Below are positions 5,690 through 6,315 of a stretch of 6,315 nucleotides of DNA, piece after piece. A model generated the notes under the pieces. It searched no databases, was not told the DNA's origin, and was given only the letters and a program-made list of their open reading frames with translations. The stretch is from an uncultured Burkholderiales bacterium. Lineage in GTDB: Bacteria > Pseudomonadota > Gammaproteobacteria > Burkholderiales > Burkholderiaceae_E. The position numbers and the translations under genes are program-made. The stretch is taken from contig CAIUGQ010000685.1 in NCBI GenBank assembly GCA_903898725.1, forward strand, positions 1-6,315, in the 5' to 3' direction. Positions within the stretch are counted from its first letter, which is position 1; each line of letters starts with the position of its first letter.

Positions 5690-5733
5690 GCCCGGCCGGC
5701 GTACGCCCATGCCTGGTCGACGCCCGGCCGGCG
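5690..5733. repeat. 12-bp direct repeat in the gap before the lipoprotein genes
   Basis: GCCCGGCCGGCG occurs at 5690-5701 and again at 5722-5733. Each copy is internally palindromic (CCGGCCGG), so the two can also pair with each other as an imperfect stem together with flanking CGCGCG runs. In DNA this GC-rich it may be chance or part of a secondary structure; no function is assigned. The gap from 5636 to 5857 contains no gene that I can support. Confidence 0.4.
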
Positions 5734-5756
5734 CGCGACCGGAGCGGACGAACGGT

Positions 5757-5786
5757 CTGACCCCGAGCGCGCCCCGCGCCTAGACT
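5757..5786 (+). promoter_or_regulatory. Weak promoter candidate for the lipoprotein pair
   Basis: CTGACC (5757-5762) and TAGACT (5781-5786) each match the sigma-70 boxes at four of six positions, with an 18-bp spacer. Transcription would begin near 5793, leaving a 65-nt leader to the ATG at 5858. The preceding hairpin isolates this pair from the SDR gene, so a promoter is expected somewhere in this gap. Confidence 0.3.
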
Positions 5787-5857
5787 CGCTGCAAGCGCTC
5801 GCCGGACGCCGCCCCGATGACCGGCACACGACGCGGACCGCTCGACGGGAGCCCCTC

Positions 5858-6100
5858 ATGACACATCGACCCGCCTCACCCTCGCGACCCACGGGCTCGG
5901 CCCTGCATCGGCTGCTCGCCGTCGGAGCGATCGCCCTCAACCTGTCGGGCTGCATGGACGCGGCGGTCTCCACCGCCGTGGTGGGCGCCACCGCCGGCAA
6001 GGCGGCGCAGAATGGCGCTGCGGCGCTCGACAAGGCCAACGCCGCAGCCGCGACGCTGGCGACCCGACTGCCGGCGGAGCCCACCGAACAGAAACCCTGA
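5858..6100 (+). CDS. Small putative lipoprotein, 80 aa, function unknown
   Basis: The N-terminus has basic residues (His3, Arg4, Arg10, Arg19), a hydrophobic stretch LLAVGAIALNL (about 19-29) and the lipobox LSGC with Cys32. The mature protein would be only 49 residues. Asp is third after the modified Cys position if Cys counts as first (CMD). The rest is Ala-rich (AAQNGAAALDKANAAAATLA) and probably helical, ending in a Pro- and Glu-containing tail. GGGAG six bases ahead of ATG 5858 supports the start, and an in-frame opening from 5648 is GC-rich noise. I do not recognise a family. A periplasm-facing envelope lipoprotein is the inferred location. It is followed after 17 bp by a second small lipoprotein gene, probably in the same transcript. 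Confidence 0.75.
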   Translation: MTHRPASPSRPTGSALHRLLAVGAIALNLSGCMDAAVSTAVVGATAGKAAQNGAAALDKANAAAATLATRLPAEPTEQKP

Positions 6101-6117
6101 CCCGGAGCACGCCCGCC

Positions 6118-6315
6118 ATGCCCTCACCCCGCTCGACTCGACACCCGCCGCTGCGCGGCGGCCTGCTTCTCGCTGCAACGCTCGCCACGGCGCTCCTGCA
6201 GAGCGGGTGCGCAACGGCCGACGCGGGCACGACGGCGTCGCCCCCGCAGGGCAGCACGGGCACGGCGACCGCGAAGAAGCCCGGATCGGCGGATCCTTCG
6301 CGCCCCGCCTACTGA
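6118..6315 (+). CDS. Second small putative lipoprotein, 65 aa, function unknown
   Basis: The gene is complete, with its TGA as the last three bases of the window. The leader has Arg5, Arg8, His9 and Arg13, a hydrophobic core GLLLAATLATALL (15-27) and Cys31 in LLQSGC. The -1 and -2 residues (Gly, Ser) are normal but Gln at -3 departs from the usual Leu/Val/Ile, so lipidation is likely but not certain. The remaining 34 residues are rich in Thr, Ala, Ser, Gly and Pro with KKPGS near the end, and look disordered. GGAG lies ten bases before ATG 6118, a slightly long spacing. It resembles its upstream neighbour in architecture but not clearly in sequence. No family was recognised. Confidence 0.65.
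   Translation: MPSPRSTRHPPLRGGLLLAATLATALLQSGCATADAGTTASPPQGSTGTATAKKPGSADPSRPAY

Overview
The window is GC-rich (mostly C/G third codon positions). It carries two candidate lipoproteins with signal peptides and lipobox-like motifs, an AraC-type regulator and acyl-CoA enzymes. This suggests a Gram-negative proteobacterium, most likely a betaproteobacterium of the Burkholderiales type. The taxonomic call is inference from gene content and composition. There are no RNA genes, insertion sequences, CRISPR arrays or phage genes that I can support.

Left block (1-3675, + strand). The last 35 codons of an unrecognised gene are followed by a 135-bp gap and then three closely spaced co-directional genes (gaps of 23 and 38 bp). 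The first (246-1187) looks like the C-terminal 3-hydroxyacyl-CoA dehydrogenase domain of FadB/FadJ without the NAD-binding half, carrying a large His-x-His-x insertion (34 His in 69 residues). The second (1211-1978) is a crotonase/enoyl-CoA hydratase-family protein with one of the two classical catalytic Glu positions changed to Cys. The third (2017-3675) fuses a Nudix hydrolase resembling the CoA diphosphatase branch to a metallo-beta-lactamase-fold hydrolase of LACTB2 type. All three plausibly act on CoA thioesters, so the set may form one acyl-CoA handling operon, one member of which has an unusual metal-binding tract. None of the three has a clear Shine-Dalgarno sequence at its chosen start.

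Middle block (3668-5677). The fusion gene runs tail-to-tail into an AraC-family regulator on the - strand (3688-4683). A symmetric hairpin whose arms contain both stop codons sits at the junction. The regulator is divergent from an NmrA-like atypical SDR, a probable NAD(P)H-dependent oxidoreductase (4802-5635). The 118-bp intergenic region is AT-richer and holds a bipartite inverted repeat overlapping likely promoter elements for both genes, which fits a local regulator-target pair. A strong 12-bp-stem hairpin follows the SDR gene.

Right block (5678-6315, + strand). A 180-bp GC-rich gap contains a 12-bp direct repeat and a weak promoter candidate. It leads to two tandem small candidate lipoproteins (80 and 65 aa) of unknown function that end exactly at the window edge.

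The most unusual item is the His-rich orphan 3HCDH-type protein and its pairing with an atypical crotonase and a Nudix-MBL fusion.
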